A stretch of DNA of 64,000 bases from Thalassotalea_H castellviae (GCF_031846185.1 NZ_JAVRIF010000001.1:744001-808000), one strand, 5' to 3'. Positions 35,129 to 45,736 are shown, numbered from the stretch's first letter. Notes: a model not told the origin generated them from the sequence alone. Translations and numbers: made by a program.

Positions 35129-36757
35129 GTGACGTCTAACTTTTCACATAAGCAATTTTTTTATCTGCTATGCATTGTGATGTCTTTGGGGTTATTCGCC
35201 TGCAATTCAGAAAATAAAGCCTCATTAAGTGCTAATAGTATAATTTATTGTAGTGAAGGTGCGCCTGAATTATTTAATCCTCAACTTGTTACTTCTGGCG
35301 TAACCATAGATGCAACGTCAAAACAGCTTTACAATCAGCTAATTACTTTTAATACCAAAAATAACAGTATTGCTCCGTCATTGGCAAAATCTTGGCATGT
35401 CACCCGTGATAATAAAAAAATAACTTTTTACCTCAGAAAAAATGTCAATTTTCACCAAACAGACTATTTTATGCCAACAAGACCCCTTAATGCAGATGAT
35501 GTTCTTTTTAGTTTTAATCGGGTATTAGATAAAAAACATCTTTATCATCAAGTTTCAGGAGGAAGGTACCCTTTCTTTCAAAGTGTTGGCTTTTCAGATT
35601 TAATTCAATCGGTTGAACGTATTAATGATTACACCATTAGGTTCACGCTAAATAGAGCTGATAGTTCATTTTTAGCAAATTTAGCCACAGACTTTGCCGT
35701 GATCTTGTCAAAAGAATACGCGGAGCAACTTATTAAACAAGATCAAATGGAAAATATTGATTTTTATCCTATTGGCACCGGACCTTTTAAATTAAAAGAT
35801 TATCGAGCAGGTTCATTTATTCGCTACAGTCCTCATGAGCAGTATTGGGGAACAAATACCACTTTAAAACAATTAGTCTTTGATATTACTCCCAGTAATA
35901 CTGGACGACTCACTAAGTTGTTAGCCGGTGAATGTGACATTGTTGCTTACCCGATTGCTCATGAAAAAATTATACAGAACCCAAAACTTGCGCTTAACGA
36001 TGTAACAGCATTTAATATTGGTTATTTAGGGTTTAACACGACAAAATACCCTTTTGATAATAAATTAGTCAGAAAAGCTGTCGCCCACGCCATCGATCGA
36101 CAAGCAATTTTAGATACGGTGTATTTTGGTGACGCTAAAGCTGAAGGAGCAACCTCTCTTTTACCTCCTTCTTCTTGGGCTTATGATAATAAAATTCCAG
36201 TGATCAACTATTCAATTGCTAAAGCTAAACAATTACTGGCAAAAGCAGGATTGCCAGATGGTTTTTCGATTGATTTATGGGCAATGCCTGTGCAACGAGC
36301 TTATAACCCAGATGCCGTAACAATGGCCAAACTTATTCAAGCAGATCTGCAAAAAATTGGTATTACGGTCAACATTATCAGTTTTAATTGGCAAGAATTT
36401 TTAAGAAGAGTCGCATTAGGTGAGCATCATGCTGTTTTACTTGGTTGGTCAGCAGACCATCCTGATCCCGATAACTTTTTCAAACCACTATTAAGTTGTG
36501 CTTCGGCAGAAACCGGCAATAACAGAACCTTTTGGTGTGATGAAGAATATGATGATATTATCCACCGAGCTTTACTGACAACGAATATTAAAGAACGAAA
36601 ACAACTTTATTCTCAAGCATTAAATATTGTCGCAGAAGAACTACCTTTATTGCCTATTGCTCATTCGAAACGGTTCCAAGCAAGATCAACTAAAATAAAA
36701 GGTCCTTTATTAAATGCTTTTGGTGGTATCGACTTTAACGGGGTAAGTAAAAACTAA
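35129..36757 (+). CDS. sapA: SapA-like periplasmic peptide-binding protein
   Basis: A 542-residue solute-binding protein of the oligopeptide family (SBP_bac_5). The N-terminus has a lipobox LFAC, so it is probably a lipoprotein. The GTG at 35129 is chosen because AAGGA lies seven bases before it; an ORF start at 35099 would overlap pspF. SapA binds peptides (antimicrobial peptides in Salmonella/Haemophilus) for the SapBCDF transporter. First gene of the sap operon, 10 bp after pspF. Confidence 0.92.
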   Translation: MTSNFSHKQFFYLLCIVMSLGLFACNSENKASLSANSIIYCSEGAPELFNPQLVTSGVTIDATSKQLYNQLITFNTKNNSIAPSLAKSWHVTRDNKKITFYLRKNVNFHQTDYFMPTRPLNADDVLFSFNRVLDKKHLYHQVSGGRYPFFQSVGFSDLIQSVERINDYTIRFTLNRADSSFLANLATDFAVILSKEYAEQLIKQDQMENIDFYPIGTGPFKLKDYRAGSFIRYSPHEQYWGTNTTLKQLVFDITPSNTGRLTKLLAGECDIVAYPIAHEKIIQNPKLALNDVTAFNIGYLGFNTTKYPFDNKLVRKAVAHAIDRQAILDTVYFGDAKAEGATSLLPPSSWAYDNKIPVINYSIAKAKQLLAKAGLPDGFSIDLWAMPVQRAYNPDAVTMAKLIQADLQKIGITVNIISFNWQEFLRRVALGEHHAVLLGWSADHPDPDNFFKPLLSCASAETGNNRTFWCDEEYDDIIHRALLTTNIKERKQLYSQALNIVAEELPLLPIAHSKRFQARSTKIKGPLLNAFGGIDFNGVSKN

Positions 36758-36758
36758 T

Positions 36759-37790
36759 ATGCTAATTTTTACCCTAAGACGCCTGAACTTGTTTATGTTT
36801 ACTATGCTGTTATTAAGCATTTTATCCTTTAGTTTAAGTTTCTTATTTCCTGGCGAACAAATCATCAATATATCTGGGCAAATAAATACTGGTCCTGCTG
36901 GAATTGAACTTGTAGCTTTACAATACGGCAAACATGAATCATTTATCACTCAATATTGGATTTACTTAAATCTATTATTTGAAGGTGACTGGGGTATTTC
37001 AATGACCAGTCAATTACCTATCTTCGGGGAAATATTAAATCACTTACCTGCTACAATTGAATTAACCATGACCGCTTTATTTCTTGCAATGGTGACAGGT
37101 ATTCCGATTGGTTTTTTTGCTGCAATAAATCATAGAAAAAAAACAGATGATTTGATTTTATCATTTGCAATGTTAGGTTATTCCATTCCAATATTTTGGC
37201 TTGGCTTGCTGACAATTCTTATCTTTTCCATTCAACTGGGTTGGCTACCTTCTGCCGGTCAAATCAGCTTGCTCTATGAAATAAAACAAGTCACGGGTAT
37301 TCAGTTTATTGATATTTTACTAAGTGATAGTCCGTACAAATGGCAAGCATTTCAAAATGCTAGTAGCCATATTATTTTACCGTCATTTGTTGTTGCTTTA
37401 GCTCCCGCAACAATCTTTATCCGCTTAGCAAGAACTTCGATGCTTAATGTGTTAGATACTCACTATATCAAAGCGGCAATGGCAAAAGGGTTAACTTTTC
37501 GACAGATTATCTATCGCCATGCCATTCGAAACGCTTTAGTAAATGTGATAAGAGATGTTGGCTTACAGTTTGCCAATTTAGTGACTTTAGCCATGGTCAC
37601 CGAAGTCATTTTTAGTTGGCCTGGCATTGGTCGTTGGTTGATTGAAAGTATATATCAACGAGATTACACTGCGATTCAAGGTGGCTTGTTAGCGTTATCA
37701 AGCTTTATATTTATTGTTCATATATTGACTGATTTTATTTATGCAACTTTAAACCCTCTTGCCCGGGAGACTCATCGTGGCCCGCGATAA
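36759..37790 (+). CDS. sapB: SapB ABC permease
   Basis: A 343-residue permease of the DppB/OppB family with six predicted spans and the EAA loop (KAAMAKGLTFRQIIYRHAIR). Pairs with SapC to form the membrane channel. In E. coli SapBCDF has been linked to putrescine export as well as peptide uptake, so the direction and substrate here are open. Confidence 0.93.
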   Translation: MLIFTLRRLNLFMFTMLLLSILSFSLSFLFPGEQIINISGQINTGPAGIELVALQYGKHESFITQYWIYLNLLFEGDWGISMTSQLPIFGEILNHLPATIELTMTALFLAMVTGIPIGFFAAINHRKKTDDLILSFAMLGYSIPIFWLGLLTILIFSIQLGWLPSAGQISLLYEIKQVTGIQFIDILLSDSPYKWQAFQNASSHIILPSFVVALAPATIFIRLARTSMLNVLDTHYIKAAMAKGLTFRQIIYRHAIRNALVNVIRDVGLQFANLVTLAMVTEVIFSWPGIGRWLIESIYQRDYTAIQGGLLALSSFIFIVHILTDFIYATLNPLARETHRGPR

Positions 37791-38670
37791 TATTTATCAA
37801 GAAGAAGAATTTCCATCACCATTAATGCAATTATGGTTTCACTTTCGCCAATCCCCTGTCGTTAAAGTAGGGTTTGGTTGTTTTCTATTTTTGTGTTTTC
37901 TTGCGGTATTTTCATCCTTAATTTCACCATACTCTCCGGTAGAAAATCACTTAGACAGCTTACTTCTTCCTCCCGCATGGGATGATAATGGCGATGTAAG
38001 TTATTTATTAGGGACAGACAACCTTGGCCGAGATATGTTATCCCGCTTGATACATGGTACATCATTAACCTTCGGTTTAAGCTTTGTCGTGGTATTAATC
38101 TCTTTAGTGATAGGCGTTGTTATCGGGTCGTTATCCGCCCTTACCAAAGGGGTAAAATCAAGTTTTTTAAATCATTTTCTGGACGTAATTTTATCCATAC
38201 CATCTTTATTATTAGCCATTGTCATTGTTGCTATTTTAGGGCCTGGTTTAAATAATACCCTGTGGGCGATTGTCATGGTTTTAATACCTCAGTTTATTCA
38301 TATCACGCGCAATGCCGTCGATGAAGAATTTAATAAAGACTATGTATTGGCTTCACGATTAGACGGTGCTAACTCACTAAGAATCTTGCATTATTCAATT
38401 TTCCCTAACATTATTGAAAAATTAATAAGCCAAGCAACTTTAGCCCAGTCTGCTGCAATTTTAGACATTGCGACCTTAGGCTTTTTAGGATTAGGGGCGC
38501 CTATTCCAATGCCAGAATGGGGTGCTATGCTGGCCAATGGAATTGATTTATTTTATATCGCTCCATGGACTGTTTACTTACCTGGTTTGGCCATTCTTTT
38601 TTCTGTAGTCGCTGCTAACTTAGTCGGTGAAGGGATGAGACACGCACTTAAAGCTCGTAAGGAAAGTTAA
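37777..38670 (+). CDS. sapC: SapC ABC permease
   Basis: Second permease subunit, 297 residues from the GTG at 37777, preceded by GGGAG; it overlaps the sapB end by 14 bases. Contains the N-terminal OppC-type domain, the GTDNLGRDMLSRLIHGT signature and the EAA loop (ASRLDGANSLRILHYSIFPN). Confidence 0.93.
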   Translation: MARDNIYQEEEFPSPLMQLWFHFRQSPVVKVGFGCFLFLCFLAVFSSLISPYSPVENHLDSLLLPPAWDDNGDVSYLLGTDNLGRDMLSRLIHGTSLTFGLSFVVVLISLVIGVVIGSLSALTKGVKSSFLNHFLDVILSIPSLLLAIVIVAILGPGLNNTLWAIVMVLIPQFIHITRNAVDEEFNKDYVLASRLDGANSLRILHYSIFPNIIEKLISQATLAQSAAILDIATLGFLGLGAPIPMPEWGAMLANGIDLFYIAPWTVYLPGLAILFSVVAANLVGEGMRHALKARKES

Positions 38671-39659
38671 TGAACATACTCGATATTCGTAACTTATCTA
38701 TTAAACTGGTCACATCGCACAAACCTATTTTAGCCGTTGATCGGGTTAGTTTAACCATGAAAGAAGGTGAAGTTCGAGGTTTAGTCGGTGAATCGGGCTC
38801 TGGAAAATCACTGTTAGCTCAAGCAATTGTTGGCGTATTAGATGATAAATGGCAAGTAGATGCTGATCGTTTTCACTGGCGCGGTATCGATCTTATGCGG
38901 GTATCGATAGAAGAAAGAAAGAAAATAATTTCTAAAGATGTCGCGATGATATTTCAAGAGCCGATGGCGTGTTTGGACCCTACGACCACGATCGGTGCTC
39001 AGCTTGAAGAAGCCGTTGATCATGAACAACTCACGGGTTATTTCTGGCAAAAAAAACAACAACGTAAACTCGCTGCTGTGAACTTATTGCATAAGGTTGG
39101 TATTAAACATCATGAAATATGTATTAAGAGTTACCCACATCAGTTAACTGAAGCTTTATGCCAACGAGTCATGATAGCGATGGCATTAGCAAAAAGACCA
39201 CTTTTATTAATTGCCGATGAACCAACAGCCGCAATGGAAAGCACGAATCAAAATCAAATATTTCGCCTTCTCGCCAGTTTAAATCAGCTAAAAAATATGT
39301 CGATATTATTGATCAGTCATGATTTAGAGAACGTCACGCATTGGACAAATACGATCACTGTGATGTATTCAGGTCAGTTTGTAGAAGCGGGAACAACGCA
39401 ACACATTTTTAATAAACCTTATCATCCCTATACGCGAGCGTTAGTTGATAGTAGTCCAAAAGCAAATATGCAAATTCCGATGAAGTCTAGATTAATGACC
39501 TTGCCAGGAAGTATACCAATTTTACAACATTTACCGATTGGTTGCCGATTAGGACCAAGGTGTCCAAAAGCCCAAAAAGCTTGTGTGCAAGCCCCTAACG
39601 TAAAAAATTATCACGGTCACCAAGTCAGTTGTCATTACTCGTTAAAAGGTAGTTATTAA
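38670..39659 (+). CDS. sapD: SapD ABC ATPase
   Basis: A 329-residue ATPase with Walker A GESGSGKS, Walker B LLIADEPTAAME and the oligopeptide ATPase C-terminal region with a cysteine-rich tail (GCRLGPRCPKAQKAC). The canonical LSGG signature is replaced by LTEALCQR, as in SapD proteins, where this half is thought weak. Starts on TAATG, overlapping sapC by one base. Confidence 0.93.
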   Translation: MNILDIRNLSIKLVTSHKPILAVDRVSLTMKEGEVRGLVGESGSGKSLLAQAIVGVLDDKWQVDADRFHWRGIDLMRVSIEERKKIISKDVAMIFQEPMACLDPTTTIGAQLEEAVDHEQLTGYFWQKKQQRKLAAVNLLHKVGIKHHEICIKSYPHQLTEALCQRVMIAMALAKRPLLLIADEPTAAMESTNQNQIFRLLASLNQLKNMSILLISHDLENVTHWTNTITVMYSGQFVEAGTTQHIFNKPYHPYTRALVDSSPKANMQIPMKSRLMTLPGSIPILQHLPIGCRLGPRCPKAQKACVQAPNVKNYHGHQVSCHYSLKGSY

Positions 39660-39660
39660 G

Positions 39661-40443
39661 ATGACTTCATTATTACAAGTAAGTAATTTAAGTAAGTCTT
39701 ATAAACTAGATGGCTTTTGGTTTAACCGAAAATCGGTCTCCGCACTTGAACCCTTATCTTTTGAAATTCAAGCCTATAAAACCCTCGCGATTGTCGGTGA
39801 AACAGCCTCAGGTAAGTCCACGTTAGCGAAATTACTGGTTGGTGCTGAAAAGCCAACAACCGGCAATATCAAATTAAACGGACAAAGGTTACAACATGGG
39901 AACTTTAAACAGCGTTGTCAACATATTAGGATGATATTTCAAGACTCTGGTACCACGTTAAACCCTAGTTTAACCATTCAACAATTACTGGATGAACCTT
40001 TACGATTAAACACGGATCTAACGGAATTAGCACGTAATAAGCTAATTAGGGAAACGTTACAAAAAGTCGGGCTTCTAGGTGAGCACATGAGTTTTTACCC
40101 TCACATGTTCTCAGGTGGACAAAAACAACGTATTTCGCTTGCTCGGGCGATAATATTAAAGCCCCAAGTAATTATTTTAGATGAGGCACTTGCCGCCTTA
40201 GATCCTTCGTTACGCTCACAAATGATCAATTTATTACTCGATCTTCAACAACAAATGGGCTTAGCTTATATTTTGATCTCCCATAATCTAGGTATTGTGA
40301 GACATTTCAGCGATAAGATGATGGTGCTGTGTAAAGGGCGTGTTTTGGAAGTGGGTGATACTCAACAACTCTTAAGGAATCCTCAACATAAATATACTAA
40401 AAAGCTTATTATGAATCAGCATTTTAAGTTGCCTAAAAATTAA
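39661..40443 (+). CDS. sapF: SapF ABC ATPase
   Basis: A 260-residue ATPase with Walker A GETASGKS, signature FSGGQKQR and Walker B VIILDEALAALD. It supplies the intact signature motif that SapD lacks, so the pair would form one full hydrolysis site. Last gene of the sap operon; 1 bp after sapD. Confidence 0.93.
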   Translation: MTSLLQVSNLSKSYKLDGFWFNRKSVSALEPLSFEIQAYKTLAIVGETASGKSTLAKLLVGAEKPTTGNIKLNGQRLQHGNFKQRCQHIRMIFQDSGTTLNPSLTIQQLLDEPLRLNTDLTELARNKLIRETLQKVGLLGEHMSFYPHMFSGGQKQRISLARAIILKPQVIILDEALAALDPSLRSQMINLLLDLQQQMGLAYILISHNLGIVRHFSDKMMVLCKGRVLEVGDTQQLLRNPQHKYTKKLIMNQHFKLPKN

Positions 40444-40446
40444 CCT

Positions 40447-40463
40447 GAACATGGTGTTCTTTT
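40447..40463 (+). terminator. Short hairpin after sapF
   Basis: GAACA-TGG-TGTTC followed by TTTT. Five-bp stem only, so weak. Confidence 0.35.
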
Positions 40464-40604
40464 AAAGATTATAGGTTTAATAATGTCGATGTATTACACG
40501 CTCTAATTTATTTTTAGTAACCACTAAATTGCTATTCTCGTGGTTGTCTGTAATGTCTGAAAACTCATTGCCAATCAATTTTTTCAAAACAAGATAAAGT
40601 AACT

Positions 40605-40631
40605 AACAAAAAAGGCACCAAAAGGTGCCTT
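40605..40631 (-). terminator. Terminator after ppiD
   Basis: AAGGCACC (40612-40619) with GGTGCCTT (40624-40631), loop AAAA, T-run on the minus strand. Confidence 0.85.
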
Positions 40632-40655
40632 CATAATTCAACCAAGAGAAACTAA

Positions 40656-42563
40656 TTAGTACTGACTTGCTGTGTCAACAACACTTCGTTGCGTAATTTT
40701 TGCTTCTTCTCTTAGAGATTCAACATAATTTTGATAAGCAAATTGCGCTAACTGTTGCGAGTATTGCTCAGCAAAATTAGCTTGTGATGTACTTTCACCA
40801 GCTTTAACCGCTTGAACTTCTACAATCGCCAAATCGCCGTTTGATAAATTGACGGATGTTGCCGATATAGCGCCTTCAATAGGGTGTGGTAATTTAAACG
40901 CTTCTCTTGTGATACTAGCGTCTACGTCACTGCCGTATCGTGCAACATCAGCTTTAACAGTAAAACTTGTTCCATTTTCAGTTAATTGCGCTGAAATATC
41001 TTCACCCGCTTTAAATGCTGTTAACAATTGATCTGCAATCGCTTGTGCTTTATCACTCGCTTTTTGAGCAATTAACAAGGTTCGTATTTCTTCAGATACC
41101 GTTTCTAACGGTTTAACTTGTGCCGGTTGATACTCATTTAATCTCAACACAACGGCTAAACTGTCAGTCACTTCAATAATGTCAGAGTTCAATTGCTCTT
41201 CAATGATCATATCTGAGAATGCCGCATCAATTAACTTAGCATTATCAAAAGGAGCGGGGTTGCCAAAACGAGATAACCATACTGATGTTGCTACTTCTAC
41301 GCCTGTAGCATTAGCTGCATCATCAAGGCTGTCTGGAATTTCAAAACTTAATTGGGCTGCTGTTTGTTGTAATTCAAAAAACTTATCTTGCGCTTTTTGC
41401 TTACTAACAGCTTCAGTTAATTCATCTTTAACATCTGCTAACGCTTGAACTTCTTCCGCTTGATAATCGGTTAATTTAATTAAATGCAAGCCTGCATCCG
41501 ATTTAACAACATCGCTCACAACGCCCACTTCATTCATCGCTAAAACAGCGGCATCGAACTCGTCACCAAAAATACCGGCTTCAAACCAATCTAAATCACC
41601 ACCATTTTCACCACTAAACGTATCTGCTGATAACTCTTGTGCTAATTGAGCAAAATCTTCACCCTTTGCAATCTTGTCTTGAATTGATTGGATTTGTGTT
41701 TGAGCAGCCGATTCGTCATCTGAAATTTCGATTAAAATATGAGAAATTCTCCGTTGTACTTCTTTACGGTAATTCGCCATATTTTCTTGATAGTAAGTGC
41801 TAATATCTTCGTCAGTAACATTGATAGTTTTAGCAATATCGTTTACATCAATGGCAATATAATCGACTTTTACTTTTTCTTGATTTTCAAATCGAGATTG
41901 ATTTGCAAGGTAGTAATCATTAATTTCGTCATCAGAAACCTCAACACCTTGCTCAAACTGCTTAGCTGAAATACTCGCAAAACGAATATCACGCTTTTGG
42001 TTTTGCAAAGCCGTTAACTGTGTTTCCTGATAAGGCAAGCTAAACTCACTGGCAACTAAGCCTTGAGTTAATTGACGACGCGTCATTTCAACTCTTAAAT
42101 AGTCACGAAAATCAGAAGACTGATAAAAACCAGCTTGATTAATTAATGCTAAGTAACGGTTATTATCAAACACACCTTCCACTTGAAATTCAGGCATTTC
42201 AAGGATAGTTTTCTTAATGCGATCATCAGAAACGCGAATTGACATATCTGCCGATGCTTGATCAACTAACGCTTGGTTAATCAGGCTTTCAACTACACTT
42301 TTACGAAAGTTAGCCATATAGTTTGCATCACTTGATAGTGTTTCAAACATATCGCCATACTGTTGCGCCATTCTGTTACGTTGATTTTGATAGGCTTTTT
42401 CAAAATCAGCTTGACTGATTTTTTCACCGTTCACTTCAGCAACGGATGTATCTACGCTATTTGTATAACTACCAATCCCAGCAAGTGCGAAGGTTAAAAT
42501 CACTAAACCAAGTATAATTTTTGCCGCTAACCCCTGAGAGTTTTCTCTTATCTTTTCTAACAT
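40656..42563 (-). CDS. ppiD: Peptidyl-prolyl isomerase PpiD
   Basis: A 635-residue periplasmic chaperone anchored by one N-terminal span (AAKIILGLVILTFALAGIG). A SurA-like N-domain follows, then a parvulin-type domain at about 265-365 (RRISHILIEI and GGDLDWFEAGIFGDEF), then a helical C-domain. It works at the SecYEG exit on newly exported proteins. Gene order hupB-ppiD matches E. coli. Confidence 0.94.
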   Translation of the reverse strand: MLEKIRENSQGLAAKIILGLVILTFALAGIGSYTNSVDTSVAEVNGEKISQADFEKAYQNQRNRMAQQYGDMFETLSSDANYMANFRKSVVESLINQALVDQASADMSIRVSDDRIKKTILEMPEFQVEGVFDNNRYLALINQAGFYQSSDFRDYLRVEMTRRQLTQGLVASEFSLPYQETQLTALQNQKRDIRFASISAKQFEQGVEVSDDEINDYYLANQSRFENQEKVKVDYIAIDVNDIAKTINVTDEDISTYYQENMANYRKEVQRRISHILIEISDDESAAQTQIQSIQDKIAKGEDFAQLAQELSADTFSGENGGDLDWFEAGIFGDEFDAAVLAMNEVGVVSDVVKSDAGLHLIKLTDYQAEEVQALADVKDELTEAVSKQKAQDKFFELQQTAAQLSFEIPDSLDDAANATGVEVATSVWLSRFGNPAPFDNAKLIDAAFSDMIIEEQLNSDIIEVTDSLAVVLRLNEYQPAQVKPLETVSEEIRTLLIAQKASDKAQAIADQLLTAFKAGEDISAQLTENGTSFTVKADVARYGSDVDASITREAFKLPHPIEGAISATSVNLSNGDLAIVEVQAVKAGESTSQANFAEQYSQQLAQFAYQNYVESLREEAKITQRSVVDTASQY

Positions 42564-42717
42564 CTTTTTCTCTTTACACTAGGTGTGTTTAACGAAAGTA
42601 TTTTTATTGCGCGCGATCTTATCAGATGTACTGCCGACCTTGAAGTAACAGATAACAATAATCGTAAAAAACTAGTTATTTTATCATCGCCAGCTATTAA
42701 ATTTTAATTTTCAAATA

Positions 42718-42745
42718 AAAAGACCACCCGTAGGTGGTCTTAAAA
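42718..42745 (-). terminator. Terminator after hupB
   Basis: AGACCACC (42721-42728) pairs with GGTGGTCT (42733-42740), loop CGTA, T-run on the minus strand. Confidence 0.85.
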
Positions 42746-42765
42746 ATACTTAATAGCAACTGTGA

Positions 42766-43038
42766 TTAGTTACATGCATCTTTTAAAGCTTTACCAGCTT
42801 TGAATGATGGTATTTTCGCCGCAGCAATCTGGATAGTAGCACCAGTTTGTGGGTTACGACCAGTGCGCGCTGCACGGTCACGTACTGAAAAAGTACCAAA
42901 ACCAACTAGAGCAACTTGCTCACCACTTTTTAACTCTTCTGTAACCGCTTCAATAAATGAATCTAATGCACGACCAGCCGCAGCTTTAGAAATGTCAGCA
43001 CCCGCAGCAATTTTCTCGATTAATTGAGATTTATTCAC
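42766..43038 (-). CDS. hupB: DNA-binding protein HU-beta
   Basis: A 90-residue HU protein. It begins MNKSQLIEKIA and has the beta-arm segment with GFGTFSVRDRAARTGRNPQT, the family signature. As a dimer it bends and compacts DNA. Follows lon on the same strand, as in E. coli; the 289-bp gap before it holds its own promoter and a stem-loop. Confidence 0.97.
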   Translation of the reverse strand: MNKSQLIEKIAAGADISKAAAGRALDSFIEAVTEELKSGEQVALVGFGTFSVRDRAARTGRNPQTGATIQIAAAKIPSFKAGKALKDACN

Positions 43039-43180
43039 AGTGTATTCCCCTTCAATTGTTATTATTCAGCGCTATCTTCTGTTTTTAGCGTCCTGCAGAA
43101 ACTTTTATATCAAGCTTCTTTTTGAACATCAAGCACTGAGTTAAAGAAATTTAAAAACAGACAATTTTTTTTATCTTAAC

Positions 43181-43207
43181 TAGACCCCTTATCTACATTG
43201 GGGTCTA
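43181..43207. other. Stem-loop between lon and hupB
   Basis: TAGACCCC (43181-43188) pairs with GGGGTCTA (43200-43207), 11-base loop. No T-run on the minus strand, so not a classic terminator; may be a leader structure or processing site. Confidence 0.4.
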
Positions 43208-43327
43208 GGGCTTTAAGCTTCATTAACTTACCATAGTTTCAGCGTTTGAAAAGCCCTAATTGCATTTTTTTGGCATTTTTTTCGTTTTTTTTGTCTTTTT
43301 AAACAAAAAAGCAGCTATTTTTAGTGG

Positions 43328-45685
43328 TTACTCGGCTAATTTAAATTTTTCCACTGGGTGTTCAAGGGCTATTTCTAGGACTTCTTCTATCCATTTTACC
43401 GGATATATAGCTAAATCCGCTTTCACATTATCCGGTATTTCTTTTAAATCTCGCTCATTATCTTTTGGAATAACAACCGTTTTAATGCCACCACGATGTG
43501 CAGCAAGTAATTTTTCTTTCAAGCCACCAATAGGTAATACTTCACCACGTAATGTAATTTCACCTGTCATGGCTACATCGGCTTTGACTGGATTTCCCGT
43601 TAAACTTGAAACAAGCGCGGTACACATTCCTATCCCTGCACTTGGGCCATCTTTAGGTGTTGCTCCTTCAGGTACATGAACATGAATATCACGCTTTTCA
43701 TAAAAGTCATCATTAATGCGTAAAGCTTCTGTTCGACTTCTCACGACAGTCATTGCCGCTTGAATAGACTCTTGCATTACGTCACCTAGAGACCCCGTGT
43801 AAGACAGTTTTCCTTTACCAGGCACAGAGGCGGTTTCTATCGTTAAGAGCTCACCTCCTACAGAAGTCCAAGCTAATCCTGTTACTAAACCAACCCTATT
43901 TTCATCATCAGCTTTGCCATAATCAAAACGTTGTACACCAAGATATTCAGACAAGTTGTCTTGATTTATGGTAATTTTCTTCAATGTTTTATCGAGTAAG
44001 ATGGCTTTGACCGCTTTTCGACATAGTTTTGAAACCTCACGCTCTAAACTACGAACACCTGCTTCTCGAGTGTAGTATCGAATAATGCCAATGATTGCAC
44101 TATCTTCAATCTCGATTTCTTTTGCTTTTAAGCCGTTACGTTCAATTTGTTTGGTAAGTAAATGACGCTTAGCAATATTAAGTTTTTCGTCTTCGGTATA
44201 ACCTGATAAGCGGATCACTTCCATACGGTCAAGCAATGGTCCAGGAATTTCCATACTGTTTGACGTAGCAACGAACATTACGTCCGATAAATCGTAATCA
44301 ACTTCCAAATAATGGTCGTTAAAGCTGCTATTTTGTTCAGGATCTAATACTTCAAGTAATGCAGATGCAGGATCGCCACGCATATCAGATGCCATTTTAT
44401 CAATTTCATCTAATAAAAATAATGGGTTTTTAACCCCCGCTTTGGCAATTTTTTGGATCAATTTACCAGGAAGAGAACCAATATACGTACGTCGATGACC
44501 TCTGATCTCCGCTTCATCACGAACACCACCTAACGCCATACGAACATATTTACGGCCAGTAGATTTGGCAATTGATTGACCCAAAGAAGTTTTACCAACA
44601 CCAGGAGGCCCAACTAAACAAAGAATGGGTCCTTTTAATTGTGAAACGCGTTGTTGTACCGCCAAGTACTCCAAAATGCGCTCTTTTACTTTTTCTAAAC
44701 CATAATGATCAGTTTCTAGTACTTCTTCAGCAAGTTTTAAGTTACGTTTAAGTTTGCTACGTTTTTTCCATGGAACACTGATCATCCAGTCAATATATGA
44801 TCGAACAACCGTTGCTTCCGCGGACATCGGCGACATCATTTTTAACTTTTTCAATTCGGCTAAGGTTTTTTCCTTCGCTTCTTTTGGCATTTGAGCTTCA
44901 TCAATTTGTTTCTCGATTTGCTCAGCTTCATTAGAGCCTTCTTCATCGTCGCCTAACTCTTTTTGAATAGCTTTCATTTGCTCATTCAGGTAATACTCAC
45001 GTTGGCTTTTTTCCATTTGCTTTTTAACACGAGTACGAATTTTTTTCTCAACTTGTAATAAGTCTATTTCACCTTCCATTAAAGCCATTAAATGCTCTAA
45101 ACGTTCTGCGACATTTTTTATCTCTAGAACTTTTTGTTTTTCTGCCAGTTTTAATGGCATATGAGCAGCCATGGTATCTGCCAATTGCTCAGGATCTTCA
45201 ATACCTGACAATGACGTTAAAACTTCTGGTGGGATTTTTTTGTTTAGTTTTACGTAGCCTTCAAACTGAGAAATAGCTGAACGAACTAAAATTTCAATAT
45301 GCTCAACATCCGCTGATTCAAGTGATAAATAATCAATCGCGGCAGTAAAATATTCTTCGGTTTCAATAAAAGCACTAATTTCAGCACGGCGAACGCCTTC
45401 AACTAAGACTTTCACTGTTCCGTCAGGAAGTTTTAACATTTGTAATATCGTCGCAACGGTTCCGGTGCGATAAACATCGTCGTCAATGGGATCATCAATC
45501 GCGGCATCTTTTTGCGCCACTAAAAAAACTTGCTTATCACTTTCCATCGCAATATCTAAACAGCGAATAGATTTCTCTCGTCCAACAAACAATGGGATCA
45601 CCATTTGTGGATAAACAACCACATCACGCAAGGCTAAAACAGGAATTTCAGCAACATGGGTTACTTCAGCTAATTCTTCAGACAT
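43328..45685 (-). CDS. lon: ATP-dependent protease Lon
   Basis: A 785-residue cytoplasmic AAA+ protease degrading misfolded and regulatory proteins. Order: N-domain, coiled-coil linker, AAA+ domain with GPPGVGKT, and protease domain with the catalytic Ser682 (PKDGPSAGIGM) and a Lys about 43 residues later. The ATG at 45685 is used; a TTG extension upstream is not conserved. A sigma32-type promoter lies about 50-80 bp upstream. Confidence 0.97.
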   Translation of the reverse strand: MSEELAEVTHVAEIPVLALRDVVVYPQMVIPLFVGREKSIRCLDIAMESDKQVFLVAQKDAAIDDPIDDDVYRTGTVATILQMLKLPDGTVKVLVEGVRRAEISAFIETEEYFTAAIDYLSLESADVEHIEILVRSAISQFEGYVKLNKKIPPEVLTSLSGIEDPEQLADTMAAHMPLKLAEKQKVLEIKNVAERLEHLMALMEGEIDLLQVEKKIRTRVKKQMEKSQREYYLNEQMKAIQKELGDDEEGSNEAEQIEKQIDEAQMPKEAKEKTLAELKKLKMMSPMSAEATVVRSYIDWMISVPWKKRSKLKRNLKLAEEVLETDHYGLEKVKERILEYLAVQQRVSQLKGPILCLVGPPGVGKTSLGQSIAKSTGRKYVRMALGGVRDEAEIRGHRRTYIGSLPGKLIQKIAKAGVKNPLFLLDEIDKMASDMRGDPASALLEVLDPEQNSSFNDHYLEVDYDLSDVMFVATSNSMEIPGPLLDRMEVIRLSGYTEDEKLNIAKRHLLTKQIERNGLKAKEIEIEDSAIIGIIRYYTREAGVRSLEREVSKLCRKAVKAILLDKTLKKITINQDNLSEYLGVQRFDYGKADDENRVGLVTGLAWTSVGGELLTIETASVPGKGKLSYTGSLGDVMQESIQAAMTVVRSRTEALRINDDFYEKRDIHVHVPEGATPKDGPSAGIGMCTALVSSLTGNPVKADVAMTGEITLRGEVLPIGGLKEKLLAAHRGGIKTVVIPKDNERDLKEIPDNVKADLAIYPVKWIEEVLEIALEHPVEKFKLAE

Positions 45686-45736
45686 AGGTACTCTCTTGGA
45701 AATCAATAGGAGATAATTATAATGATGTTAAAATCT

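Noticed and set aside
43256..43315. T-rich run near the lon end as terminator
   Set aside because: Only weak A/T pairing, no GC stem; cannot be called a terminator from sequence.
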